Assembly: GCA_020442095.1 (NCBI GenBank)
Contig: JAGRKY010000209.1
Coordinates: forward strand, 1-21,448
DNA from: Bauldia sp.
GTDB taxonomy: Bacteria > Pseudomonadota > Alphaproteobacteria > Rhizobiales > Kaistiaceae
Length of the DNA stretch: 21,448 bases
Direction: 5' to 3'
The position numbers and the translations under genes are program-made. The notes beneath the pieces were generated by a model. The model ran no database searches, was not told the origin of the DNA, and saw only the letters and a list, made by a program, of their open reading frames with translations. The stretch's first letter is position 1, and the number at the start of each line of letters is the position of its first letter. Shown here in pieces: positions 6,394 through 14,788 of the stretch.

Positions 6394-7914
6394 ATGTCCA
6401 CTCCACCGCCATCCCCCCCGGCGGAGTCGCCGGTCCTGGCGATCCGCGGCCTCGGCAAGCGCTTCCCCGGCGTCGTCGCGCTCGATGACGTGTCGCTGGA
6501 GGTCGCCGTCGGCAGCGTCCATGGCCTGGTCGGCCAGAACGGCGCGGGCAAGTCGACGCTTATCAACATCCTCTCCGGGATGTTCCCGGCCGACGAGGGC
6601 ACAATCGCCATCGACGGCAAGACGCAAATCATCCGCAGCACCGGCTACGCGCAGTCGCTCGGCATCGCGACCGTCTATCAGGAGCTCAGCCTCCTTCCCA
6701 ATCTCACCGTCGCGCAGAACCTGGCGCTGGGCCGCGAGCCGCGCCGTGGCGGGCTGCTCGACATCGCCGCGATGCGGAGCCGCGCCACCGACGTCCTGGC
6801 GAAGCTCGGCCTTTCGATCGCGCCCGATACGCTGATCTCCAATCTCTCGCTCGCCGAGCGCCAGATGGTCGAGATCGCCAAGGCGCTCGCCACCGATCCG
6901 AAGATTCTCATCCTCGACGAACCGACCGCTCCCCTCGGCCAGAAGGAATGCGACCAGCTCTTCGCCGCCATCGACAGGCTCAAGGCGCAGGGCGTCGCGA
7001 TCATCTACGTCTCCCATCGCTTCGCGGAAGTGCTGTCGCTTTGCGATACCGCGACCGTGCTGCGGAACGGTCGCCTTGTCGTCACCACCAGCCTCGACGG
7101 CTGGTCGGAGCGCCGGCTGACCGACACGATGATCGGCGCCAGGTCCGAAATCTATGAAGGCACGGATCGGACCGCGGGTGAGCCGCTCCTCTCGGTCTCC
7201 GGCCTCGCCTGGGGCGCACGCGTCCGCGGCGTCGACCTCACCCTTCGCCGCGGCGAGATCGTCTCCCTGACCGGGCTCCTCGGCGCGGGGCAGAACGAGA
7301 TCGCCCGCATGATCGGCGCCGACCTGATCCCGACGGCCGGCCGCATCGCCGTCGCGGGAAAGACCATCTCTCCCCGCTCGCCGCGCGAGGCGGTCGCCGC
7401 CGGCATCTGCCTGCTGACCGATGAGCGGAAGCAGGAGGGCATCCTGCCGAACCGGACGCTCGGCGAGAATATCGCCGTCGCCTCGCTCGACCAGCGGCGC
7501 GGCCCGCTCGGCACAGTGAAACGGGACGCCGAGCGACAGGCGATCGCATCCACCATCGAGACCTTCGGCGTCGTCGCTGCCAGTCAGGACGTGCCGATGC
7601 GGACACTCTCCGGCGGCAACCAGCAGAAGGCGCTGATCGGCCGCTGGCACCTCGCCGACGCGGACATCTTCGTTCTTGTCGAACCGACGCGGGGCGTCGA
7701 TGTCGGAGCCCGCGCCGACATCTATCGCCGCCTCGACGCGCTTGCCCGTGACGGCAAGGCGATCCTCGTGGTCTCGTCCGACCTGCCCGAGGTGCTCGCC
7801 ATCGCCGACCGGATCCTGGTCGTCAATGACGGACGGATCCACGCCGAGACGGCTCCGCAAGCCATCGACGAGGAACACCTCAACCTCCTCGTCCAGGGAA
7901 CGGAGGCGGCATGA
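6394..7914 (+). CDS. Sugar ABC importer ATP-binding protein with two nucleotide-binding domains (RbsA-like)
   Basis: The 506-residue protein energises sugar uptake at the inner face of the membrane. Domain 1 has Walker A GQNGAGKST (47-55), a signature region LSLAERQ (151-157) and Walker B ILILDEPT (171-178). Domain 2 has a degenerate Walker A GLLGAGQNE (294-302), a clean LSGGNQQ signature (405-411) and VLVEPTRGVD (427-436), where Val replaces the usual Walker B Asp. One intact and one degenerate ATP site is common in RbsA/XylG/MglA-type subunits. The ATG at 6394 is the only sensible start, but no good ribosome-binding site precedes it; the space is occupied by an alternative hairpin arm. The gene overlaps the permease start by an ATGA-type junction. 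The N-terminus has a proline-rich lead (STPPPSPP) before the domain begins near residue 14. Confidence 0.93.
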   Translation: MSTPPPSPPAESPVLAIRGLGKRFPGVVALDDVSLEVAVGSVHGLVGQNGAGKSTLINILSGMFPADEGTIAIDGKTQIIRSTGYAQSLGIATVYQELSLLPNLTVAQNLALGREPRRGGLLDIAAMRSRATDVLAKLGLSIAPDTLISNLSLAERQMVEIAKALATDPKILILDEPTAPLGQKECDQLFAAIDRLKAQGVAIIYVSHRFAEVLSLCDTATVLRNGRLVVTTSLDGWSERRLTDTMIGARSEIYEGTDRTAGEPLLSVSGLAWGARVRGVDLTLRRGEIVSLTGLLGAGQNEIARMIGADLIPTAGRIAVAGKTISPRSPREAVAAGICLLTDERKQEGILPNRTLGENIAVASLDQRRGPLGTVKRDAERQAIASTIETFGVVAASQDVPMRTLSGGNQQKALIGRWHLADADIFVLVEPTRGVDVGARADIYRRLDALARDGKAILVVSSDLPEVLAIADRILVVNDGRIHAETAPQAIDEEHLNLLVQGTEAA

Positions 7915-9890
7915 TGGCCGAGGCGATCAGCCCGGCGGCGGGACAACGCGGCAATGCCGTCTTCGATTTCCTTTCGCGGCACGCGATGCTGGCGGCCGCG
8001 ATCCTGCTCTGCATCGCCTTCGTCGCGACCTCGCCGGTCTTCGGCACGCCGGGCAACGCCGCCAATATCCTGCGGCAGTCGGCCTCCGTGCTCGTCCTCG
8101 GCCTCGCCATGTCGCTCGTCGTGCTGGTCGGCGGCATCGATCTTTCGGTCGGCTCGGTCGTCCTCGCCTCCGCGACGCTTGCCGGGATCGGCCTGACCGA
8201 GGGCTTCCCGCCGATCGTCGCCGTCGGGATGGGCGTTGGCATCGGCCTGCTCGTCGGCGCACTCAATGCGGCGATGATCGAAGGGCTGAAGATCAGCCCG
8301 GTGATCGTCACCCTCGGCACGATGATCGCGGTGCGCGGGCTCAGCCTCGTGGCGCTCGGCGAATACAATTCCTGGGTCGAGATCAAGGGACCGATCTTCA
8401 GCGATCTCGCCCGCCAGACGATCCTCGGGGTTCCGCTCGATGCGATCGTCGCGATCCTCGCCGCGCTGGTGGTGTGGTTTGTCCTTCGCCTGACGATCCT
8501 CGGCCGCGCGATGCATGCGGTCGGCGACGCGCCGGTGGCGGCGCGGCTCGCCGGGCTCGGCGTTCCCCGGCTGAGGAGCCTCGCCTATGTCGGCTGCGGC
8601 GGACTTGCCGGCTTCGCCGGCGTGCTGGTCGCGGCGCGGACCGGTCTGATCAGCCCGTCGATCGGCCAGGGGCTGGAGTTCTTCGCCATCGCGGTTGTGG
8701 CGCTCGGCGCCGGCGGCCTCTCCGCCGGCCGGATCACGGTCGCGCATGCCGTCATCGGCACGCTGATCCTGATGATGATCTTCAACTACATGACGATCCG
8801 CGGCGTGCCGGGCACCTGGCAGACGACGGTGACGGGGCTGCTGCTGCTCGCCGCCATGGTCGCCGGCAAGCTGATCCAGCGTGACAGCCAGGGCGACGTA
8901 TCGGCGAGCGAAGCCTTCCGCGACGAATACGCGACAATGACACCGACCGGCGCGCGGCTGGCGCGTGGAGCGATGGCCGCGGCAACGATGCTGCTCGCGC
9001 TCGTCTTCGTCTTCGTCAATCCGCGCTTCGCGACCGTCGCCAACGTCATCGCGCTGGTCGAACAGAACGCGGCGCTCGCCATCGTCGCGGTCGGCGCGAT
9101 GATCGGCATCGTCTCGCGGGCGGTCGATATCTCCCCCGGCTCGGTCATCGCGCTTGGCGCCGTCGTCGCCGCGCTCGCCGGCCAGGCCGGTGCGCCGGTG
9201 CCGTTGGCACTCGCTGCCGGCATCATTGCCTGCATGGCCGTCTATGGTCTCAATGGGGCGATTGTCGGCGGGCTCGGCCTCGATCCCCTGATCGTCACGC
9301 TCGCCGCCTGGATCTGGGCACGGGGGCTCGCCGTTTCTCTCACCAACGCGACGACCATCGGCTTCGACATGGGCTTCGTGACGGTGATGAACACGCCGGT
9401 CGTCGCGGGCCTCACGCCTGCGATCTTCATGGCCGCCGCGGCCTTCCTCGCCGGATGGGTGATCCTGCGCCGGCTGCCGGTCGGCATCCACATCTACGCG
9501 ATCGGCGGCGATCCACGCATGCTCAGGCAGGCCGGCGTCGACGAGCGGCGTCTGCGGGTCGTGATCCTTCTCATCATGTCGTTGTTCACCGCCACCGGCA
9601 TGATCGTCATGCTCGGCCGCCTCGGCGCCGCGGCGCCGACCGCCGGCTTCGGACTCGAGCTCGACGCCATCGTCGCCGTTATCATCGGCGGCGCTTCGTT
9701 CCGCGGCGGCACCGGACGGCTGCGCGACACGCTGGTCGGCGTCCTGTTCCTCGCCATTCTCAACAACGGCCTCTCCGGCCTGCAGATGGGCGATGCCCAG
9801 TTCTTCCTGATCAAGGGATCGGCGATCCTCATGGCGCTGACGCTCCGCGCCCTTGCGCAGGGCTATTTCTCGAGGCCTGTCGCCCAATGA
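7911..9890 (+). CDS. Fused double sugar ABC permease (two RbsC-type domains)
   Basis: At 659 residues this is about twice a normal RbsC-type permease and contains two complete copies. Domain 1 (about 20-320) has VLVGGIDLSVGSVVLASA and a later VALGAGGLSAGRITVAHAV. Domain 2 (about 345-655) has IVSRAVDISPGSVIALGA and VAVIIGGASFRGGTGRLRD, the corresponding conserved cytoplasmic loops. A hydrophilic linker near residues 322-345 joins them. Each half has several membrane segments, so the single chain probably forms the whole channel that other systems build from two subunits. ATG codons at 7911 and 7914 both fit. The GGAGG site at 7902-7906 is better spaced for 7914. The start overlaps the ATPase stop, and its own TGA overlaps the ATG of the next gene, so ATPase, permease and dehydrogenase are translationally coupled. 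Confidence 0.93.
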   Translation: MMAEAISPAAGQRGNAVFDFLSRHAMLAAAILLCIAFVATSPVFGTPGNAANILRQSASVLVLGLAMSLVVLVGGIDLSVGSVVLASATLAGIGLTEGFPPIVAVGMGVGIGLLVGALNAAMIEGLKISPVIVTLGTMIAVRGLSLVALGEYNSWVEIKGPIFSDLARQTILGVPLDAIVAILAALVVWFVLRLTILGRAMHAVGDAPVAARLAGLGVPRLRSLAYVGCGGLAGFAGVLVAARTGLISPSIGQGLEFFAIAVVALGAGGLSAGRITVAHAVIGTLILMMIFNYMTIRGVPGTWQTTVTGLLLLAAMVAGKLIQRDSQGDVSASEAFRDEYATMTPTGARLARGAMAAATMLLALVFVFVNPRFATVANVIALVEQNAALAIVAVGAMIGIVSRAVDISPGSVIALGAVVAALAGQAGAPVPLALAAGIIACMAVYGLNGAIVGGLGLDPLIVTLAAWIWARGLAVSLTNATTIGFDMGFVTVMNTPVVAGLTPAIFMAAAAFLAGWVILRRLPVGIHIYAIGGDPRMLRQAGVDERRLRVVILLIMSLFTATGMIVMLGRLGAAAPTAGFGLELDAIVAVIIGGASFRGGTGRLRDTLVGVLFLAILNNGLSGLQMGDAQFFLIKGSAILMALTLRALAQGYFSRPVAQ

Positions 9891-10990
9891 CCGACTGGCC
9901 CGCGATCGACTTCGGCCATACCGCGCCCGACGCGGCGTTCCAGCGCGGCGACGTCTACGACGTCGGCGTCAAGGCGGACCGCGCGGCGAAGCGGCGACTG
10001 AGAATCGGCATCGCCGGATGCGGCGGCGTCGCCCAGGCCAAATGGCTTCCGGCGATCCGGCGGCTGCAGACGATCGGCGAGCCTGTCGACATCGTCGGCG
10101 TCACCGACGCCAATCGGGAAAATGCCGACAAGATGGCCGCGCTCGGCGGCACGACGGCTTATCCGGACCTTGTCCGGCTGATCGCCGATGGGGCACCGGA
10201 CCTGATCCTGATCCTGGCCTCAGACGCCGCGCACGGGCCCCTCGCGCGGGAGGCGATCGACGCGGGCATTGCCTGCCTCGTCGAGAAGCCCCTCACCCGC
10301 ACCTTCGCCGAGGCCACCGACCTCGTCCGCCTCGCGGCGGAGCGGAACGTCGCTCTCGCCGCGGTCGCCAACAAGCGCTTCTCGCCGCCCTATGCCATGG
10401 CCAGGGCGCTCGTCGAACGCGGCGCGCTCCACACCGCGCCGACCGTCTTCACCGGGAAGTTCACGCTCGGCTACGGCTATGTCGACATCCTCGAAGGCGG
10501 GACCGTCCATCTCATCGACCTGATGCTGTGGTTCATGGGCCCGGTCGGCCGCATCCACGCCCGCGGGATTGACACCGCCGACGGACGGCTTGAGAGCGCC
10601 GTCGTCTCCTTCGCCTTCGAATCCGGCGCCATCGGCACGATCATGACCAGCACCGCCGGCCTCAGCTTCAAGCCATGGGAGCGCGTCGAGATCTTCGGGC
10701 GGAACGCCTTCATCGTCGTCGACGATCAGATCGAGACCACCCTCCATGACGAGGAAACCGGCCCGGCGAAAAGCTGGCGGCCGACGGTCCCCAACACCTT
10801 GATGTTCGACGAGAGCTTCGGCGGCTATTCGGGACTGCTCGAAAACGTCCTCGACGCGGTGCGCGGGCTGGCGCCATTGGGAACCAGCGGCGCCGACGGA
10901 GCGGCCGCTGTGGGTGTAATAGAAGCGATCCGCCTGTCTCTCGCCGAGAAACGGGAAATCGATATGGCCGCGGAGGGGCTCGTGCCGTGA
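9887..10990 (+). CDS. Gfo/Idh/MocA family NAD(P)-dependent oxidoreductase
   Basis: The 367-residue product has the Rossmann motif GIAGCGGVAQ (41-50), the family's EKP motif (CLVEKPLT, about 131-137) and a GGTVHLIDLMLW segment (204-215) whose His208 sits where the catalytic His is found. Relatives oxidise or reduce sugars, inositols or sugar lactones; D-apiose dehydrogenase and myo-inositol dehydrogenase are examples. The ATG at 9887 overlaps the permease stop (ATGA), which favours this start. It leaves an N-terminal lead of about 38 residues (TDWPAIDFGHTAP...) before the Rossmann fold, longer than usual. The start of the next gene (GTGA) overlaps its stop. Position directly after the importer suggests an early step on the imported compound. 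Confidence 0.9.
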   Translation: MTDWPAIDFGHTAPDAAFQRGDVYDVGVKADRAAKRRLRIGIAGCGGVAQAKWLPAIRRLQTIGEPVDIVGVTDANRENADKMAALGGTTAYPDLVRLIADGAPDLILILASDAAHGPLAREAIDAGIACLVEKPLTRTFAEATDLVRLAAERNVALAAVANKRFSPPYAMARALVERGALHTAPTVFTGKFTLGYGYVDILEGGTVHLIDLMLWFMGPVGRIHARGIDTADGRLESAVVSFAFESGAIGTIMTSTAGLSFKPWERVEIFGRNAFIVVDDQIETTLHDEETGPAKSWRPTVPNTLMFDESFGGYSGLLENVLDAVRGLAPLGTSGADGAAAVGVIEAIRLSLAEKREIDMAAEGLVP

Positions 10991-12159
10991 AGATCACAAA
11001 ACTCGAGACCTTTCTCGCCAATGCAGGGCAGCGCAACTACCTCTTCGTCCGGCTGACGACCGATACCGGGCTGACCGGAGTCGGCGAGGCGACGCTCGAA
11101 TGGCAGGAGCGCGCGGTCGAGGTGCTCCTCAACGAATGGGTGGCCTCGCGGATCATCGGCAAGGATCCGTTCGACATCGAGGCGGTCGTCGGCGACATGA
11201 TCCGCGACCAGTATCAGGGTGGCTCGACGGTGATGACGGCGATCTCCAGCGCCGAGATCGCGATGTGGGACATCATCGGCAAGGCGACCGGACAACCTGT
11301 CTACCGGCTGATCGGCGGCCGCGCCAAGCGGGAACTCTTCGCCTATGCCAACGGCTGGTATGGCGGCTGCGAAACGCCGGTGGATTTCGCCGCCAGGGCG
11401 CGCGAGGTCGTCGGGCTCGGCTACCAGGCGCTGAAATTCGATCCTTTCACGACCGCATGGAAGATCCTCGACCGCGAACAGGAAGCCCTCGCCCATGCGA
11501 TCGTCGCGGCGGTCGCGGAGGCGGTCGGCCCGGAGATCGGCCTGATGATCGAAATCCACGGCCGGCTTGGCGCCGGCGATGCCGTGCGCTTCATCGACAA
11601 GCTCGACGGCTTCAACATCCACTGGTGCGAGGAGCCGGTGGCGCCCGAGAATGTCGAGCTCCTCCGGGAGGTGAAGGATCGCACCGCCCTGCCGATATCC
11701 TCCGGCGAGCGCCTCTACACGATGGTCGATTTCGCCCGGCTGGTCAGCTTGCGCGCCGCCGATATCGTGCAGATGGACGTCGCCCATTGCGGCGGCATCG
11801 CGATCGCCAAGAAGATCGCGGCGCTGGCCGCGACCCAGGACATGGCGATCTCCCCGCATTGCTCGATCGGCCCGGTCGCGCTCGCCGCGGCCCTCCATGT
11901 CGCCTGGTCGACGCCCAACATGCTGATGCTGGAAAGCTTCGCCGAATTCGACGTCGACTGGCGGGACAGCCTCGTCGGCGGCTGGAACCCGCTGGAGCAC
12001 GGCCGTTTCAGCCTGCCGGATGAGCCCGGCCTCGGCCTCGATATCGACCTCGATGCGATCGCCGCCCATCCCTACAAGCCGCTCGCCTTCCCGTCCCTGT
12101 GGGACACGACGTGGCGGGACGACTTCACCGGAACCGCGAAACTCGCCGGGATCAAATAG
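10987..12159 (+). CDS. Enolase-superfamily (mandelate racemase/galactonate dehydratase-like) acid-sugar dehydratase
   Basis: The 390-residue protein has an N-terminal capping domain beginning KITKLETFL and a (beta/alpha)7-beta barrel. Metal ligands are Glu189 (IEIHGR), Glu215 (WCEEP) and Glu241 (SSGERLY), spaced 26 residues apart. The acid/base candidates are His191 and His291 (ISPHCSIGP), 100 apart, with Glu316 following (LMLESF). This arrangement parallels D-galactonate dehydratase-type members, with Glu instead of Asp at the first ligand. Such enzymes dehydrate aldonates to 2-keto-3-deoxy sugar acids. The GTG start overlaps the stop of the oxidoreductase gene, implying coupling. Oxidation to an aldonate followed by dehydration is the simplest reading of this pair, but a racemase/epimerase role cannot be excluded. 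The next gene begins 16 bases after the stop. Confidence 0.9.
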   Translation: MKITKLETFLANAGQRNYLFVRLTTDTGLTGVGEATLEWQERAVEVLLNEWVASRIIGKDPFDIEAVVGDMIRDQYQGGSTVMTAISSAEIAMWDIIGKATGQPVYRLIGGRAKRELFAYANGWYGGCETPVDFAARAREVVGLGYQALKFDPFTTAWKILDREQEALAHAIVAAVAEAVGPEIGLMIEIHGRLGAGDAVRFIDKLDGFNIHWCEEPVAPENVELLREVKDRTALPISSGERLYTMVDFARLVSLRAADIVQMDVAHCGGIAIAKKIAALAATQDMAISPHCSIGPVALAAALHVAWSTPNMLMLESFAEFDVDWRDSLVGGWNPLEHGRFSLPDEPGLGLDIDLDAIAAHPYKPLAFPSLWDTTWRDDFTGTAKLAGIK

Positions 12160-12175
12160 CCAGAAGAGGATCGAA

Positions 12176-12952
12176 ATGGAGGAAAGCCAGGAGACCAGGA
12201 CGGCTCTGGTCACCGGAGCCGGCGGCGGCATGGGGCGCGAGATCGCGCGGCTGTTGCTGGCTCGCGGTGTGCGAGTCGGGCTCGCCGACGTCAACGCCGA
12301 GGGCATCGCCGAAACCGCTGCCGGCAGCGAGAGCCAGACGCTTGCGCTTGCCGGCGACCTGACCGTCGAAGGCGCTGCGGAAAAGACCGTGCAGGCGGTG
12401 ACCGATACCTGGGGCCGCTTCGACATCCTGGTCAACAACGCCGGCTATGGCGTCATCGAGTCCTTCCTCGATTCGACCTATGCAAGCTGGCAGCGGACGT
12501 TCGGCATCAACGTCATGGCGCTGGCCCTGCTGACGACAGCGGCGGGCCGCAGGATGAAAGCTGCCGGCAGCGGCCGCATCGTCAACATCACCTCGCCGGC
12601 CTCACGCATGGCGCTCCCGAACTACGCCGCCTATTCGGCCAGCAAGGCAGCGGTCGATTCGATCACCCGCGCTGCCGCGGTGGCGCTCGCCCCCTTCGGC
12701 GTCCAGGTCAATTCGGTCGCACCGGGGATGATGGACACGGAAATGCAGCGCTCGACCGAGGCGACGATGGCGCGGCTCGAAGGGCGCAGCGACATCGACA
12801 CCTTCCTCGCCGAACGCACGGCCCGGATACCGGTCGGGCGGCGGGCCGAGATTGCGGAAGTCGCAAATGCCGTGGTCTGGCTGGCGCTGGATGCTCCCGA
12901 CTACATGGTCGCCGAACGGCTCAACATGAGCGGCGGTCTCGACAAGGATTGA
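12176..12952 (+). CDS. Short-chain dehydrogenase/reductase (SDR)
   Basis: A 258-residue classical SDR. The cofactor motif is GAGGGMG (14-20), followed by ILVNNAGYG. The active site has Ser in NITSPAS, Tyr 13 residues later in YSASK, and the closing segment VNSVAPGMMDTEM. I start at ATG 12176 because AGAGGA is a few bases upstream. The longer open frame begins inside the dehydratase gene and adds out-of-family sequence. It lies 16 bases after the dehydratase and four bases before the transketolase subunit. The Gly-rich loop followed by LADVN suggests an NAD-preferring enzyme, since an Asp sits where NADP enzymes often carry a basic residue; this is inference. It could oxidise a hydroxyl of the sugar acid or reduce the ketose product. 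Confidence 0.9.
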   Translation: MEESQETRTALVTGAGGGMGREIARLLLARGVRVGLADVNAEGIAETAAGSESQTLALAGDLTVEGAAEKTVQAVTDTWGRFDILVNNAGYGVIESFLDSTYASWQRTFGINVMALALLTTAAGRRMKAAGSGRIVNITSPASRMALPNYAAYSASKAAVDSITRAAAVALAPFGVQVNSVAPGMMDTEMQRSTEATMARLEGRSDIDTFLAERTARIPVGRRAEIAEVANAVVWLALDAPDYMVAERLNMSGGLDKD

Positions 12953-12956
12953 AGAC

Positions 12957-13799
12957 ATGAGTCCGATACCCAACCATCCCCCCCTCCAGGCGGACATTCC
13001 CGCCCTGAAGGCCCATGCCAAGCGTATGCGTCGGCACATGCTGGTCATGGCGCGCGGTCCCGGCCAGGGCTATGTCGGCCAGGGTCTCGGGATCGCCGAC
13101 GTCCTTTCGGCCCTCTATTTCCACGAGATGAGCTGGGACTCGCAGAAGCTCGACGACCCGTCCCGCGACCGCTTCCTGCTGTCGACCGGCCACTATTCGA
13201 TTGCACTCTGGGCGGTGCTCGCCGAGGCCGGCGTCTTTCCGCTGGACGAGCTGACCTCCTACGGGGCGGACGACAGCCGCCTGCAGATGTCGACGCTCGA
13301 CACCACCCCCGGCGTCGAGATCATCGGCGGTTCGCTCGGCCACGGCCTCGGCCAGGGCGTCGGCATGGCGCTTGGGCTCAGGCTCGACGGCTCGCCGTCG
13401 CGCATCTTCTGCGAACTCTCCGACGGCGAATTGCAGGAAGGCGCGACCTGGGAGGCGGCGATGGCGGGCAGCCATTTCGGCCTCGACAATCTCGTTGCGC
13501 TGATCGACTGCAACGGCATCCAGGCCGATGGCGCGGTCGTCCTCGACATGGAGCCGGTCGCGGACAAGTGGCGCGCCTTCGGCTGGCAGACCCGGGAGAT
13601 CGACGGCAATGACATGGAAGCCGTGGTCGACGCCCTCGCCGCCGCGCGCAAGCCCGAGGGCAAGCCGCACGCGATCGTGTTGAGGACACTGCCCGGCCGA
13701 GGCGTACCGACTCTGGAGCGCCGGGAGAAGGCGCATTTCGTCCGCGTCGAGCCGGATGAATGGGACGCGCTGCTTGTCGAACTCGAGAACGGAAACTGA
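12957..13799 (+). CDS. Split transketolase, N-terminal (TPP-binding) subunit; AptA-like
   Basis: At 280 residues this covers only the first domain of a transketolase. It has STGHYS (77-82), GGSLGHGLGQG (124-134) and SDGELQEG (155-162) with CNGIQADG (185-192), together the thiamine-diphosphate/Mg site. The first Gly of the usual GDG is Ser here. Transketolases move a two-carbon ketol unit between sugars; the split form needs the partner encoded next. The ATG at 12957 follows AAGGAT, which overlaps the preceding SDR stop. Characterised split transketolases include apulose-4-phosphate transketolase (AptA+AptB), which releases dihydroxyacetone. That would make the DhaK/DhaL pair of this cluster meaningful, but similarity to AptA was not measured and other ketose substrates are possible. 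Confidence 0.88.
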   Translation: MSPIPNHPPLQADIPALKAHAKRMRRHMLVMARGPGQGYVGQGLGIADVLSALYFHEMSWDSQKLDDPSRDRFLLSTGHYSIALWAVLAEAGVFPLDELTSYGADDSRLQMSTLDTTPGVEIIGGSLGHGLGQGVGMALGLRLDGSPSRIFCELSDGELQEGATWEAAMAGSHFGLDNLVALIDCNGIQADGAVVLDMEPVADKWRAFGWQTREIDGNDMEAVVDALAAARKPEGKPHAIVLRTLPGRGVPTLERREKAHFVRVEPDEWDALLVELENGN

Positions 13800-13801
13800 T
13801 C

Positions 13802-14788
13802 ATGGCCGAGCGTACCTATGCCAAGGCAATGGGGATCGACGAGGAAGCCGCCGAGCGCGCGACGGTCGATGCCCCCTTCGGCGCCGCCCTCGTCGAGGTC
13901 GCGCGATCGCGCGGCGACATCGTCGGCCTGACCGCCGATCTCGGCAAATACACCGACATCCATCCGTTCCGCGACGCGTTTCCGGACCGCTTCTTCAATG
14001 TCGGGATGGCGGAACAGAACCTCGTCGCCGTGGCGGCCGGCCTCGCCCGGACGGGTCATGTTCCCTTCGCGACGACCTATGGCGTCTTCGCGACCCGGCG
14101 CGCCTATGACTACATCGCCATCGCCTGCGCCCACAGCAACGTCAACGTAAAGATCATCGCCGGCCTGCCGGGACTGACCACCGGCTATGGCGGCACCCAT
14201 CAGGCGATCGAGGATCTCGCGCTGATGCGAATGGTGCCGAACCTGGTGGTGATCGATCCCTGCGACGCCACCGACATCACCCAGATCACCCATGCCATCG
14301 CCGCCTCTGACGGGCCGGTCTATATGCGGCTCCTGCGCGGCAAGGTGAACCGCGTCCTCGATCCCGACGCCTATCGGTTCGAGATCGGCAAGGCCTTTGT
14401 CCTCAAGCAAGGCACCGACGTCGGCATCGTCGCGACCGGCTTCATGACCGAGCGGGCGCTGGACGCAGCGGCGGCGCTCACGGCGGAAGGCGTCGACGCG
14501 GGCGTGCTCCATGTGCCGACCGTGAAGCCCTTCGACACGGAGACGGTCACCCAATTCGCGGCCTCGGTCCGCGCCGTGGTGACGGCGGAGAACCACGTCA
14601 CCCGCGGCGGTCTCGGCACGCAGGTCGCCGAAGCGCTCTATGACGCCGGCATCTCCCGGCCGCTCCATCGCGTCGGCATTCCCGACGCCTTCATCGAGCT
14701 CGCCGCAGTCCCAACGCTTGCCGAGCGTGTCGGGCTGACGCCCGAAGCGATCGTCGCGAGCGCCCTCGCGGCCCTGAAGGAGGCATAG
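13802..14788 (+). CDS. Split transketolase, C-terminal subunit; AptB-like
   Basis: The 328-residue partner supplies the pyrimidine-binding and C-terminal transketolase domains. NVGMAEQNLV (66-75) carries the conserved Glu71 that activates thiamine diphosphate. It is followed by ATTYGVFATRRAYD, GGTHQAIEDLALM and, near the end, VVTAENHVTRGGLG. The order matches domains 2 and 3 of full transketolases and of 1-deoxyxylulose-5-phosphate synthase. I start at ATG 13802, two bases after the stop of the first subunit. A GTG/ATG further upstream would lie within the partner gene. An N-terminal lead of about 22 residues (AERTYAKAMGIDEE...) precedes the domain. It is the last gene of the rightward operon; its TAG directly abuts the stop of the convergent gene. 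Confidence 0.88.
   Translation: MAERTYAKAMGIDEEAAERATVDAPFGAALVEVARSRGDIVGLTADLGKYTDIHPFRDAFPDRFFNVGMAEQNLVAVAAGLARTGHVPFATTYGVFATRRAYDYIAIACAHSNVNVKIIAGLPGLTTGYGGTHQAIEDLALMRMVPNLVVIDPCDATDITQITHAIAASDGPVYMRLLRGKVNRVLDPDAYRFEIGKAFVLKQGTDVGIVATGFMTERALDAAAALTAEGVDAGVLHVPTVKPFDTETVTQFAASVRAVVTAENHVTRGGLGTQVAEALYDAGISRPLHRVGIPDAFIELAAVPTLAERVGLTPEAIVASALAALKEA

Noticed and set aside
7722..9887. A very long minus-strand open frame of about 720 residues, rich in Asp, Arg, Gly, His and Glu, opposite the fused permease
   Set aside because: Composition is typical of an antisense frame in GC-rich DNA; it has no recognisable domain and the plus strand encodes a clear permease.
10825..12438. A long minus-strand open frame of about 540 residues opposite the dehydratase and SDR genes
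   Set aside because: Antisense to genes with complete catalytic motifs; no domain of its own.
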